Of a stretch of DNA of 64,000 nt, positions 9,430-17,960 are shown in pieces. The notes below the pieces were generated by a model that was given only the letters and a program-made list of their open reading frames with translations, ran no database searches and had not been told where the DNA came from. The position numbers and the translations under genes were made by a program. The first letter of the stretch is position 1. Each line of letters opens with the position of its first letter. The stretch comes from Halorubrum salinarum (GTDB taxonomy: Archaea > Halobacteriota > Halobacteria > Halobacteriales > Haloferacaceae): NCBI RefSeq assembly GCF_013267195.1, contig NZ_CP053941.1, positions 682,001 to 746,000 on the forward strand, given 5' to 3'.

Positions 9430-9518
9430 CGAGTCGTCGTTGACCGGTCACCGAATTAAAAGGCCGGAAGGAGGCAGAGGACCGGTCGCGACGCGACCGG
9501 CGTCGACGGCCGACCCGA

Positions 9519-10910
9519 TTAGAACGGCCCCTTGCCGCCCCCCATCATGTCGCCGAGGCCGCCGCCCTCGCCGCCCATCTTCTTCATCATGCGCTGCATG
9601 TCGCCCTCGCCCATCCCCTGGAACTGGCCGATGGTCTCCTCCATCATCGAGTGCTGTTCGAGCAGCTGGCGGACCGTCTCCTCGTCGGTGCCGGAGCCGC
9701 GGGCGATCCGCTCGGTGCGCGACTGGCCGACGACGCGGGGGTTCTCCAGCTCCTCTTCGGTCATCGAGTCCATGATGCGCTCGAAGCGGCGCATCCGGTC
9801 TTGGGTGACGTCCATCGCGTCGTCCGGCAGCTCGTCCATCATCCCGCCGCCGAGCCCGGGGATCATGTCCATCACCTGGTCGAGCGGCCCCATCTTGTTC
9901 ATCGCGTCCATCTGCCGCTTCATGTCCTTCAGGGTGAACTCCCCCTTCAGCATGTCCTCGGGGTCCCAGTCCTCGTCCTCCTCCTGGGTCTCCTGCATCG
10001 CGCGCTCGACGCGCTCGGAGAGCTGCTTGAGGTCGCCCATCCCGAGCAGCCGCGAGATGAACCCGGAGGGCTCGAAGCGCTCGATGTCCTGGACCGTCTC
10101 CCCGGTGCCGAGGAAGGCGATGGAGGAGTCGGTCTCGTTGACCGCGGTGAGCGCGCCGCCCCCCTTCGCGGTCCCGTCGAGCTTGGTGATCACGACGCCC
10201 TCGATGCCGATCGACTCCTCGAACTGCCGGGCCTGCTCCTTCGCGCCCTGGCCGATCGCGGCGTCTAAGACGAGCAGCGAGCGGTCGGGGTCGACGACGC
10301 CCTCGATCTCTTCGATCTCCGCGATCAGGTCGTCTTCGAGGGCGTGGCGGCCCGCCGTGTCGACGATGTGAACGTCGGCGTCGGCCGTCTCTTCGAGGCC
10401 GGTCCGCGCGATGTCGACCGGGTCGTCGTTGTCGGGGTTCCCGTAGAAATCGACCTCGGCGCGCTCGCACATCTGCTTCGCCTGGTCGTACGCGCCCGGC
10501 CGGAAGGTGTCCGTCTGGATCACCGCGGGGCGGAGCCCCTTCTTCGAGAACCACCAGGCCATCTTCGCCGCGGAGGTGGTCTTCCCCGACCCCTGGAGGC
10601 CGGCGAGGAGGATCGTCTGGTTCTCTAAGGGGAGCTCGGTGGAGTCGCCGACCAGCTCGACCATCTCCTCGTAGACGATCTTGAGGACGTGGTCCTTCGC
10701 GGTGGTGCCGCCCGGCGGCTCCTCTTCGAGCGCGCGGGACTTGATCGAGTCCGACAGCTCCATCACGAGGGAGACGTCGACGTCGGCGGACAGCAGGGAG
10801 CGCTGGATCTCCTTGACGATCTCCTCGACGTCGCTCTCGGAGAGTCGGGACTTCCCCTGGAGCTTGTCGAGGCTGCTCCGCAGGGACGTACCGAGGTCGT
10901 CGAGTACCAT
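9519..10910 (-). CDS. srp54: signal recognition particle 54 kDa protein
   Basis: The 463-residue GTPase of the signal recognition particle has an N domain (residues 1-90) and a G domain with [15 protein letters not shown] (P-loop, about 109-123), [20 protein letters not shown] and [11 protein letters not shown]. The methionine-rich M domain (about 300-463) binds 7S RNA and signal sequences. The tail [16 protein letters not shown] is typical. It directs ribosomes making membrane and secreted proteins to the membrane with FtsY. Length is normal for archaea. The gene stands alone. Confidence 0.97.
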   Translation of the reverse strand: MVLDDLGTSLRSSLDKLQGKSRLSESDVEEIVKEIQRSLLSADVDVSLVMELSDSIKSRALEEEPPGGTTAKDHVLKIVYEEMVELVGDSTELPLENQTILLAGLQGSGKTTSAAKMAWWFSKKGLRPAVIQTDTFRPGAYDQAKQMCERAEVDFYGNPDNDDPVDIARTGLEETADADVHIVDTAGRHALEDDLIAEIEEIEGVVDPDRSLLVLDAAIGQGAKEQARQFEESIGIEGVVITKLDGTAKGGGALTAVNETDSSIAFLGTGETVQDIERFEPSGFISRLLGMGDLKQLSERVERAMQETQEEDEDWDPEDMLKGEFTLKDMKRQMDAMNKMGPLDQVMDMIPGLGGGMMDELPDDAMDVTQDRMRRFERIMDSMTEEELENPRVVGQSRTERIARGSGTDEETVRQLLEQHSMMEETIGQFQGMGEGDMQRMMKKMGGEGGGLGDMMGGGKGPF

Positions 10911-11063
10911 TTGCCGGAGCTAGGCGGGCGACGCGGTAAAGCTTTGTTCGTCGGCGGGCGGCGCGAGGGCTCGCCCCCGGCGGCCCGAGAGTCGACCGCC
11001 GCCACGGGTCCGAGATCCGGTCACTTTACCCGTGCGGCGCCGAACCGATCGGCGTCTCCGGCG

Positions 11064-11783
11064 ATGGACCTCGATCAGCTCCGCTACTACACTCGCTGGC
11101 ACGCGTTCGTGAACGAGGATCGATACCGTGCGCCGGCAGACCCGTGGGCGACGGTGCGGATCGACCCGACCGACCTGACACACCACAACCAGACGTTCCG
11201 TCTCGACCGCGGGGTCGGTCGCGTCGAGGGCGGCGACTGGGACATCGACGGACGGGAACCGTTCCGCGAGACGGCCGCGTACCGATCGATTCGGGGGCGC
11301 GAGGACGGCGACGCGTGGGAAGAGACGCCGATCTACCGCCGCGCGGCCGAACGCTTTGAGGCCGGAGAGCGCGTGCGCGGCTACGAGAGCATCGAGGAGT
11401 ACCGACAGGTCCGCTGCGAGTACCTCGACGATCTGATCCGGTCGATCGAAGAGGACGGGTATCGTCCGAACACAGAGGTCGGTCACGAGCCGGCTTCGGG
11501 CGAGAACGCCTTCGAGACGGCGTACGCCCACCGGCTCGAACCGATAGTCGCGATCGGACGTGACGGCGAGATGCAGCTGTGCGAGGGGTTCCACCGAGCG
11601 TCGATCGCGTCGGTGTTAGGGATCGACAGGATCCCGGTAAATGTCCTCTGCCGACACGAGGAGTGGCAGCGGGTGCGGGACCGGATCGCGACCGATCCGT
11701 CGGTGGTTCGTGGTCCCGACGCGCCGATCGACCGCCGCGACCATCCCGACTTACGAGGACTCCTCCCGGACGCGAGCGAGTGA
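11064..11783 (+). CDS. haloarchaeal protein with ParB/sulfiredoxin-like core
   Basis: The 239-residue acidic protein begins MDLDQLRYYTRWHAF. Its C-terminal half has LEPIVAIGRDGEMQLCEGFHRASIASVLGIDRIPVNVL (residues about 165-202). That resembles the ParB N-terminal fold, in which a GxHR-type motif and an (I/V)PV strand form the core. Central residues (TPIYRRAAERFEAGER, EYLDDLIRSIEEDGY) resemble proteins found next to haloarchaeal glycan genes. No DNA-binding HTH follows, so chromosome partition is unlikely. A CTTTACC box at 11027-11033 lies upstream. The fold call is inference from the short motif. Confidence 0.6.
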   Translation: MDLDQLRYYTRWHAFVNEDRYRAPADPWATVRIDPTDLTHHNQTFRLDRGVGRVEGGDWDIDGREPFRETAAYRSIRGREDGDAWEETPIYRRAAERFEAGERVRGYESIEEYRQVRCEYLDDLIRSIEEDGYRPNTEVGHEPASGENAFETAYAHRLEPIVAIGRDGEMQLCEGFHRASIASVLGIDRIPVNVLCRHEEWQRVRDRIATDPSVVRGPDAPIDRRDHPDLRGLLPDASE

Positions 11784-11827
11784 GCCGAGCGTGCGAGGAA
11801 ACCGGCTCACTGACCGTCGCCGACGAG

Positions 11828-11898
11828 CCGCGGCACCGCGGCGTCGTCGAGCGCGGCACCGCGGCGGACGCCGAGCGCGGCACCGCGGCGGACGCCGA
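11828..11898. repeat. short GC-rich tandem repeat (24-bp unit)
   Basis: Between the ParB-like gene and the convergent DICT gene a unit close to GAGCGCGGCACCGCGGCGGA is repeated every 24 bp: about two near-exact copies plus a diverged copy at the 5' end (CGCGGCACCGCGGCGTCGTC). No start or ribosome site is associated with it. It could be simple slippage or a structured 3' region between convergent transcripts. Confidence 0.7.
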
Positions 11899-11948
11899 CG
11901 AATCGCCCAAGGCAGGGTTGACTACCGATAGGCCGCGGTTCGCCCGCC

Positions 11949-12716
11949 TCAGACCTCCTCAGCGATGTACTTCTCGATCCGCGTCACGAGTTCCGGGCGG
12001 AACGTCCAGAACCCCTCCCAGACGTTCGGCTCGTCTTCGAGCGCGAGCAGCGCGACATGGTCGCCGTCGGCGCCGTCCGGGGGCGTGAACACGACGAACC
12101 ACGACCGCTGATACGGGTAGGAGGTCCCGGTGTGGACGGTGAGCGGAAGCCCCGAGAGCGAATCCGCGTCGCCCACCCCGTACACGTGGACGTCGACGCC
12201 GGTCCCGGCGACGCGCTCGTACACTGACCGGGTGCCGCGCTCGTCGTCGATCCGCGAGAGGCGCTGGAAGGAGGCGCGCAGCGTTCCCGACCCGTGTTCG
12301 GCTGCGATCCGCTCTATCACGCGAGAGATGATGATGAGGAGGAGCTTCTCCTTGTTCGAAGCGGGGTACCCGCGGAGTTGAAACGGGACCTCGTCGAGCC
12401 CCTCGAACACGGCCGGGAGCGCGACCTCGTCGAGTTCGATCGCGCCGGTCTTGTACAGGTCAGAGTTGATGAGCAGCACCGATTCGAGCAGTTCGTCGAG
12501 GGTCGAGCGCGCGACGACCGACCCCTCCTCGACGAGCGCGACCACGTCGTCGTCCGCCGCGGAGTCGGCCTCGACCTCGCTGACCGAGACGGGCTGGCCG
12601 TCGAGCAGCGAGTCTAACAGGTTTCGGACCGGGTCCGGCGACGACCGGTTCAGGAGGACGAGGTGCCGGTCCGGGGCCTCGATCTCGTCGAAGAACGAGC
12701 GGAGCGATTCGGCCAT
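11949..12716 (-). CDS. DICT sensory domain protein
   Basis: The 255-residue protein matches the haloarchaeal DICT-type family (a domain found with diguanylate cyclases and two-component systems). It starts MAESLRSFFDEIEAPDRHLV, with VLLNRSSPDPVRNLLDSLL. The C-terminal part (TSYPYQRSWFVVFTPP, VWEGFWTFRPELVTRIEKYI) is typical. These proteins are thought to sense a cellular signal; the ligand is unknown. No membrane segment is present. The start at 12716 begins the conserved domain; the frame stays open further upstream, but that would overlap the pantoate kinase gene. Confidence 0.75.
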   Translation of the reverse strand: MAESLRSFFDEIEAPDRHLVLLNRSSPDPVRNLLDSLLDGQPVSVSEVEADSAADDDVVALVEEGSVVARSTLDELLESVLLINSDLYKTGAIELDEVALPAVFEGLDEVPFQLRGYPASNKEKLLLIIISRVIERIAAEHGSGTLRASFQRLSRIDDERGTRSVYERVAGTGVDVHVYGVGDADSLSGLPLTVHTGTSYPYQRSWFVVFTPPDGADGDHVALLALEDEPNVWEGFWTFRPELVTRIEKYIAEEV

Positions 12717-12747
12717 ACGGCTATTCCGGCCGAGCGACTCAAAGCCC

Positions 12748-13680
12748 TTACTCCCCGTCGCGCCCGTCGACGAGCCGCGCGCCCGCCGCGTCGATCCGAC
12801 AGACCTCGGGGTCGTAGCCCGCGTCGGAGAGCCCGGTGCCGAGCGCGAAGACCGTCCGGCCGAGCATCGCCATCGCGGCCTCGCCGCCGGCCGCGTCGAC
12901 GGCCTCGACCGCCTCGGCGACTTCGGGGACGAGGAGGTCCGCCTCGCGGGCGAACTCACGGGCGGCGTCCATCAGCGTCGGCAGTCGCGGGTCCGCGCGG
13001 AGCCGGTCGAGCGCGTCCTCGCCGGCCGCCGTGAGCGCGTCCGTGTCGCCGTCGAGGACGGTCTCCGTCGACAGTTCGCCGAAGGTGACGTACTCGACGC
13101 GCGCGGTCGCCGGGACGCCGTCGAGCTCGCCGGCGCCCGGTGCGCCCGGTTCAAGCCGGACCGGGACGCCGCCGCGAGCCTGTGCGACCACGTCGCCGAG
13201 GCCGGTCCCGCGGCCGACCTCCGCGGCGTGGGCGATCCGGACGAGGTCGTTCTCGGTACAGGCGCGGTCGAACGCGTGGTTCGCGGCGAGGGCGGCCCCC
13301 AGCGCCGCGGCGCCGGAGACGCCGAAGCCGGCCCCGATCGGGAGGTCGGTCTCGACCGCGACGTCGGCTGCGGTCGCGTCCAGTTCGGCGAGGACGTCGT
13401 CGACGGCGCCGATCGAACCGGCCTCGCCGTCGATGGTGCGCGAACCGCCGTCGGTCGCGTCGCTGCCGCCTCCGTCGCGGTCGCTCGCGTCGACCGCGTC
13501 GCCGTCGTTCCCGTCGCCGTCGACCGCGTCGGCCGGCGCCGACACCCGGACGGTCACGCCGTCGGCGAGCGTCAGCCCGGCGCCGCGCGACCCGGCGACC
13601 GCCGGGTCGCCGGCGGGGTGCGCGCTGAAGAAGGCGGTGACGTGGCCCGGGACGAACGCGGTCGCCCGCTGGCTGCTCAT
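12748..13680 (-). CDS. pantoate kinase (GHMP kinase family)
   Basis: The 310-residue GHMP-type kinase has the ATP loop LPIGAGFGVSGAAALGAALAAN (residues about 115-136) and an N-terminus MSSQRATAFVPGHVTAFFSAH typical of archaeal pantoate kinase. This enzyme phosphorylates pantoate to 4-phosphopantoate in the archaeal route to coenzyme A, acting with phosphopantothenate synthetase. A haloarchaeal insertion rich in D and G (residues about 52-85) lies before the kinase core. The gene sits upstream of the DICT gene on the same strand, about 30 bp away, so the two may be cotranscribed. Confidence 0.85.
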   Translation of the reverse strand: MSSQRATAFVPGHVTAFFSAHPAGDPAVAGSRGAGLTLADGVTVRVSAPADAVDGDGNDGDAVDASDRDGGGSDATDGGSRTIDGEAGSIGAVDDVLAELDATAADVAVETDLPIGAGFGVSGAAALGAALAANHAFDRACTENDLVRIAHAAEVGRGTGLGDVVAQARGGVPVRLEPGAPGAGELDGVPATARVEYVTFGELSTETVLDGDTDALTAAGEDALDRLRADPRLPTLMDAAREFAREADLLVPEVAEAVEAVDAAGGEAAMAMLGRTVFALGTGLSDAGYDPEVCRIDAAGARLVDGRDGE

Positions 13681-13818
13681 GTGCCCGCCGACGAACGGGC
13701 CGCGATTAACGGTTGTTATCCCGGGCGGAGCGGTCGCGGACCGGGGGACGGCTCGGTCGACGGGGGCGCTCGGGGCGACACCGCAGGCCTAAGTACCGGC
13801 CGGTCGAAGCCGGGCCGT

Positions 13819-14331
13819 ATGCGAAACCAGTTGCGCCCCGTCCTCGCGGCCCTGCTCGCGCTGGTCTTCCCGGGGCTCGGCCACCTCGCGTTGCGCCGGT
13901 GGGGGCGGGCGCTGCTGTGGCACCTGACGATCGTCGGCGGCGGGGTCGCGCTGTTCGCGCTGTACGACGTAGAGCCCGTCGACCCGCTGGCCGACCCCGC
14001 GGCGCTGACGGCGGCGGTCCCGACGGACGTGACGCTGCCCATCGTGCTCCTGTCCGCGCTGTCGGCGCTCGACGCGTACCTCGTCGGCCGCGCCGACGCC
14101 GCCGAACGCGACCGCGCCGAGGCCGCCGCAGAGGCGATGCGACGGCGGGCCGCGAGCGGCGACGACGGACCGGGGGGCGACCAGTCCCCCCCGCCGGCGG
14201 CCGCGACCGGCGAGGACGGCGAGACCACGGAGGTGTCCTGTCCCAACTGCGGCAAGGAGGTCGACGCCGACCTCGACTTCTGTCACTGGTGTACCGAGCC
14301 GCTCCCGTGGGCCGAGTCGGACGCCCGGTGA
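13819..14331 (+). CDS. small membrane protein with C-terminal zinc ribbon (DUF7575-like)
   Basis: The 170-residue product has an N-terminal basic start and two or three membrane segments (residues about 7-24, 35-52, 70-90). A charged, alanine- and glycine-rich linker follows, then a four-cysteine ribbon CPNCGKEVDADLDFCHWCTEPLPW (about 139-162). This N-membrane, C-ribbon arrangement is common in haloarchaea, with no assigned role. The start at 13819 is supported by a CCTAAGT box about 28 bp upstream. Confidence 0.75.
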   Translation: MRNQLRPVLAALLALVFPGLGHLALRRWGRALLWHLTIVGGGVALFALYDVEPVDPLADPAALTAAVPTDVTLPIVLLSALSALDAYLVGRADAAERDRAEAAAEAMRRRAASGDDGPGGDQSPPPAAATGEDGETTEVSCPNCGKEVDADLDFCHWCTEPLPWAESDAR

Positions 14332-14410
14332 CGCGGACGGCCCACCGCTACCGAGAGACTGATTGCTCCGCCGCCCCGCGTGCCCGTGAACGGATGACTG
14401 GTGAGTCGCG

Positions 14411-15244
14411 ATGACCGCGGCGGCCGCCGGGTTCGTCGGGGTGGCCGGGCTCGTCGGCGGCGCTGCGCTCGCCGCGTTCGCGGTGCTGCTTCCGGTCTGC
14501 GTCGGTCCGGACCGCATCCGGGCCGTCCTCTCGGACCGCGACCTGCTCCGCGAGCGCGCCGTCGGGATCGCGCCGTACGTCGCGGGGCTCGCCCTCGTCC
14601 TCGCCGTCAACAAGGGGTCGATCCGGCGGATCGAGGCGTTCTCCTTCGAGTACGGCTACCGCGCGACGACCGCCATCTACGCGATAGAGGGCGACCTCGT
14701 GGCCGCGATACAGGACGCGGTCCCGCGGGCGGCGGTGTACTACTTCGGCCCGATGTACGTCGTCGGCTACGTCGTGCTGGTCGCGTTCCCGGTCGCGGCG
14801 TACGCGTTCGCCGAGCGGCTGCGCCCGCTGAAGCGGCTGGTCGCGGCGTACGCGGTCAACTACGCGGTGGCGATCGCCTGTTACGCCGGGATCGTCGCGT
14901 ACGGCCCGCGCAACTACCCGACCGTGCCGGGCGCGGACCCGAGCGCTGCGCCCGTCGAGCCGCTGCTCCTCGACTGGTTCGGGGGAGTCACCCAGCTCAC
15001 CTCGCAGGTGAACGCCGCCACGAACGTCTTCCCCTCCCTCCACACCGCGCTGTCGGTGACGGTGTTCCTCGCGGCCGTCTCGACCCACGAGGAGTTCCCG
15101 CGGTGGACCTACGTCGCGGGGGCGCTGGCCGGCAGCATCGTCGTCGCGACCGTGTTCCTCGGCATCCACTGGGTCACGGACGTCGTCGCCGGCGGCGTCC
15201 TCGCGGCGGGGAGCGTCGCGGCGGCGAACCGGATCGTCGACTGA
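14411..15244 (+). CDS. PAP2 superfamily membrane phosphatase/phosphotransferase
   Basis: The 277-residue integral membrane protein has about six hydrophobic segments. It carries the PAP2 signature parts: FPSLHTALSVTVFLA (residues about 206-220, the PSxH motif) and GIHWVTDVVAGGVLA (about 254-268, the HxxxD motif). The KxxxxxxRP motif is replaced by weaker basic residues, so it is closer to inositolphosphotransferase-type members (Aur1/Ipt1-like) than classical phosphatidate phosphatases. Probable role: dephosphorylation or phospho-headgroup transfer on lipids. It overlaps no neighbour. Confidence 0.8.
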   Translation: MTAAAAGFVGVAGLVGGAALAAFAVLLPVCVGPDRIRAVLSDRDLLRERAVGIAPYVAGLALVLAVNKGSIRRIEAFSFEYGYRATTAIYAIEGDLVAAIQDAVPRAAVYYFGPMYVVGYVVLVAFPVAAYAFAERLRPLKRLVAAYAVNYAVAIACYAGIVAYGPRNYPTVPGADPSAAPVEPLLLDWFGGVTQLTSQVNAATNVFPSLHTALSVTVFLAAVSTHEEFPRWTYVAGALAGSIVVATVFLGIHWVTDVVAGGVLAAGSVAAANRIVD

Positions 15245-15390
15245 GCGGCGAGGTCGACCCGCTCGCGGCGGAGGGAGATCGAACCGCCTCCCGGCCGCCC
15301 CGGTAGTTTCTCACCGCTGATAACTGAGAGCCAACTATCATATAACCCCGCCGAGACGGTTCGGGTACGGACGCGAACGACGGACGGAAC

Positions 15391-15876
15391 ATGAGTCTGA
15401 ATCCACGACGGTACGACGTACGGGAGCTGCGCCGGATCGCGGACGCGCCGCGAGACGGTGCGGACGGAGCGCCTCGGGAGCGGGCGCTCCGGCGGCCGAA
15501 CCGGAACCGAGCCGAGCAGGCGGCGCGCTCGGCCGCGTTCACGGAGCTGCTCCAGCGTCGGCGTGGTGCGCAGTTGAACGGCGGCGGCGCGGGGGAGAAG
15601 CCGTACCTGACGGCGATTCCCGCGTCGCCCGCGGCGGAACGCGAGATCGGCGAGTGGCTCGGCTACCTCGTCGACGTCGGCGGCCACGTGCGGAGCCGGG
15701 ACGCGCTGTCCTACTACGGCGAACTCGACTGGGTCGGCGACGACGCGGTCGCGGCGCTGACGCGCCGCCTAGAGGGGTTCGACGCCCCGACGCGCGACCG
15801 ACCGTTCACGCCGGCGGACCACCGGATCAGCCTCGTCTCCATCGTCCGGATCGCTTCGTGTGCGAGTGACCAATGA
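15391..15876 (+). CDS. archaellum FlaD/E-type domain protein coupled to a salactin-like actin
   Basis: The 161-residue product has an Arg-rich N-terminal half and a C-terminal domain that reads like the archaellar accessory D/E domain (Arch_fla_DE). That domain shows KPYLTAIPASPAAEREIGEW, LGYLVDVGG, DALSYYGELDWVGDDAV. In archaella this domain belongs to cytosolic motor-associated proteins (ArlD/ArlE). Here it is a stand-alone gene whose stop overlaps the start of the actin-like gene by four bases (ATGA), so the two are probably coexpressed. A CATATAAC box lies at 15339-15346, leaving a short 5' leader. The function in the actin context is unknown. Confidence 0.75.
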   Translation: MSLNPRRYDVRELRRIADAPRDGADGAPRERALRRPNRNRAEQAARSAAFTELLQRRRGAQLNGGGAGEKPYLTAIPASPAAEREIGEWLGYLVDVGGHVRSRDALSYYGELDWVGDDAVAALTRRLEGFDAPTRDRPFTPADHRISLVSIVRIASCASDQ

Positions 15877-16925
15877 GCGACGACGAATCCACGGACATCA
15901 ACGAATCGGACGAATCGGCAGCGGTCGGCGTGAAATTAGGCAGCACCCGAACGGTGCTCGACATCCCCGACGGCCGGGGCGGCCGCGAGCGCCACTCGGT
16001 GCTGACCTGCTTAGCGACCTACGAGGACGCCATCACCGGCGAGGAGAAGGTGCTGTTCGGCGAGGAGGCCGCGGTCGAGTACCCCGACCGCGTGCGCTTC
16101 ATGCTGCGCTCGGGGCTCCCCGAGGACGACGACAGCGTCGCGGACGCCGAGCGCTTCTTCGAGGCGGTCGTGGACGCCCACGACGTGCCCGAGGACAGCG
16201 CGGTCGTCTACGCCGTGCCGACCATCGACAACGAGGCCGGCGTCGAGAACCTCAAGTCGGTGATCGAGGGCTCCTCGATCGGCGGGGTCGAGACGCGGAG
16301 CTACCCCGAGTCGCTGTGCGGGGCGATCCCCGCCTACGGCGACGACCTCGACGCGATCGACGAGGTGTTCGTGTCGGTGAACCTCGGCTCGACGACGATG
16401 GAGGCGTGCGCCTACCGGCGCGGCGAGCAGCTCTCGCCGTTCTCGACCGGCTCGGTGACGGGCAACGAGGTCGACCGCCGCATCGTCGCCGCCGTGGAGG
16501 AAGAGACGCAGGGCCGCGTCCACATCGACCGGACGACCGCTCGGGAGTACAAAGAGCAGCACGGCGACGTGTACGACTTCGAGCCGTTCACCGACGTGGT
16601 CCAGCAGCCGGGCGGCGGGAGCCACGAGTTCACCGTCGACCGCGGCGTCCAGGAGCCGATCGACCGGTACATCGACGAGGCGGTCGACGTCGTCGCCAAC
16701 GAGTTCCTTCCCGAGCTCGCGAACGACCACATGAAGCCCTACCAGCTGGCGCTCGGACGCCCGCTCGCCATCACCGGCGGCATGGCGTGCATCCCGGGGC
16801 TCACCGAGGAGTTCGAGAAGCGCCTCAGCGAGGAGCTCGACCGCGACGTCGAGGTCGTCTCGCCCGAGGACCCGGCGACCGCGGCCGCGGACGGCGCGGC
16901 GCGCATCGCGGCGCGGCTCGTCTGA
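15873..16925 (+). CDS. salactin-like actin/MreB-superfamily filament protein
   Basis: The 350-residue product has the actin/Hsp70-type ATPase layout: VGVKLGSTRTVLDIPD (phosphate 1, residues about 18-33), VSVNLGSTTMEACAYR (phosphate 2, about 168-183), SVTGNEVDRRIV (connect region) and LAITGGMACIPGL (adenosine motif, about 291-303). It reads as a member of the haloarchaeal salactin group, dynamically unstable actin filaments described in Halobacterium; that identity is from memory, not a search. Length is normal for a single actin-fold protein. It starts by a four-base overlap with the archaellum D/E-domain gene. Confidence 0.8.
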   Translation: MSDDESTDINESDESAAVGVKLGSTRTVLDIPDGRGGRERHSVLTCLATYEDAITGEEKVLFGEEAAVEYPDRVRFMLRSGLPEDDDSVADAERFFEAVVDAHDVPEDSAVVYAVPTIDNEAGVENLKSVIEGSSIGGVETRSYPESLCGAIPAYGDDLDAIDEVFVSVNLGSTTMEACAYRRGEQLSPFSTGSVTGNEVDRRIVAAVEEETQGRVHIDRTTAREYKEQHGDVYDFEPFTDVVQQPGGGSHEFTVDRGVQEPIDRYIDEAVDVVANEFLPELANDHMKPYQLALGRPLAITGGMACIPGLTEEFEKRLSEELDRDVEVVSPEDPATAAADGAARIAARLV

Positions 16926-17216
16926 GCGGCGCGCGAGCGGTGCGATTTCCCCGTATTTTCGGACCCACAGCGGCGGCTCCGGGATTCGCTGACCGGGACC
17001 GACTCAGTGGCGCGTGCCGACGAACGCCCGGAGGGCGTGAGTCGCACGCGCGAGGTCGCCGGAGCGAAGCGACGGCGACTGACGAGGCTGGGGAGGCGTG
17101 AGGTTGCGGTCGCGGCGTGGGGCTTCGGCGGTGTTCGCTGACGACTCATCGGCAATCAGTCATCCGCAGTCACCCGACGCGTCAGCGACGGGAACTCTCG
17201 ATGTACCGGCCGCTAT
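16926..17216. other. intergenic region, no gene seen
   Basis: The region downstream of the actin gene holds no credible coding frame. It has a short AT-rich patch at about 16945-16965 and purine-rich stretches such as the CTGGGGAGGCGTGAGG segment near 17088, a kind of sequence common in haloarchaeal intergenic DNA. Two convergent genes end here, so terminators are likely, but none is clearly visible. Confidence 0.5.
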
Positions 17217-17705
17217 TTACACGTCGAAGAGCCGCTCGGCGTCGTCCGCCTGCCGGCGGTAGATGCCCCGGCCCTTCAGCCGCGGGACCTCGTGACGGTG
17301 GAGCCGCTCCGCCTCGGTGTCGTACACGAGCGGGAACACGTTCGTCCGGCGCTTCGCGACCGTGAACCCGGACATCGCGTCGAGCAGCGCCGCGTCCGGG
17401 TCCGGCGTCGCGAGCGTCACGTAGCCGACGGGCGTCGGCGCCTCGCCGCCGTCGGCGCGTCCCGGGCGGGGGTCGACGGTGTCGGCCAGCACGTCGCGGA
17501 ACGCCGCCGCGGCGTCGAGCAGCGTCTCCGCGTCCGCACCGTCGGCCTCGACGAGCGTCGCCAACACGACCACCTCGCCGAGCGTGTCGTCCGTCTCCCG
17601 CGCCGTCCACAGTCGGTCGAACTCGTCCGTCCGCCCGTCGACCGCCTCGAAGCCGTGTTCGCGCCGGTTCGCCGCGACCGCCGCCCGGTAATCGGAGATG
17701 TCCAT
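17217..17705 (-). CDS. conserved haloarchaeal protein of unknown function
   Basis: The 162-residue acidic protein starts MDISDYRAAVAANRREHGFE and has a strand-rich middle (EVVVLATLVEADGADAETLLDAAAAFRDVL, PVGYVTLATPDPDAALLDAM). It ends VPRLKGRGIYRRQADDAERLFDV. No family is recognised and no membrane segment is present. I prefer the ATG at 17705 over one 39 bases upstream, because a T-rich box (TTTTTTACC in gene orientation, about 17728-17736) sits 25-30 bp before it, fitting a leaderless start. Confidence 0.65.
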   Translation of the reverse strand: MDISDYRAAVAANRREHGFEAVDGRTDEFDRLWTARETDDTLGEVVVLATLVEADGADAETLLDAAAAFRDVLADTVDPRPGRADGGEAPTPVGYVTLATPDPDAALLDAMSGFTVAKRRTNVFPLVYDTEAERLHRHEVPRLKGRGIYRRQADDAERLFDV

Positions 17706-17810
17706 GCGACACCCACGATCCGCATGGTAAAAAATGACACACACGATCGGCGGGTGGACAGTCTCCCGACAACAATGCTATACGCGCGCCGGTGCTGTCG
17801 GACCTGTCAC

Positions 17811-17960
17811 CAACCCCCCGCTAAAGTAAAGGGGTGGGCTTGTCGGTGGACTCCCGTTCTGGCCGACCCTACTGGGTGGCAGGCGAGTAGCCGCCATTCA
17901 CGTTCAGCGTCCCCGACTTCAGGGCGAGGTGACGTGTCGCCCCTCCGTGCGGAGACTTTT
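17811..17960 (-). ncRNA. candidate omega RNA (TnpB guide RNA) at the element's right end
   Basis: In this element group a guide RNA is processed from the 3' end of the tnpB transcript; its scaffold ends at the right-end hairpin and the guide comes from DNA just outside. Here the stem-loop at 17814-17838 is the predicted scaffold end, and the bases below about 17812 would be the guide. Presence and length are inferred from the element architecture; the 5' boundary is a guess. Confidence 0.4.

Noticed and set aside
9448-10554. A 368-codon leftward open frame opposite in phase to SRP54
   Set aside because: It is Arg/Gly-rich without family motifs, and SRP54 in the other frame is unequivocal.
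11828-11898. 24-bp GC-rich repeats as a CRISPR or origin element
   Set aside because: Only about three copies, no spacers, no AT-rich unwinding region and no Orc1/Cdc6 gene nearby.
12451-14331. A 626-codon open frame running through the pantoate kinase locus into the zinc-ribbon gene
   Set aside because: The first part is antisense shadow of pantoate kinase and the DICT gene; the real gene starts at 13819, supported by promoter spacing and a plausible membrane/ribbon product.
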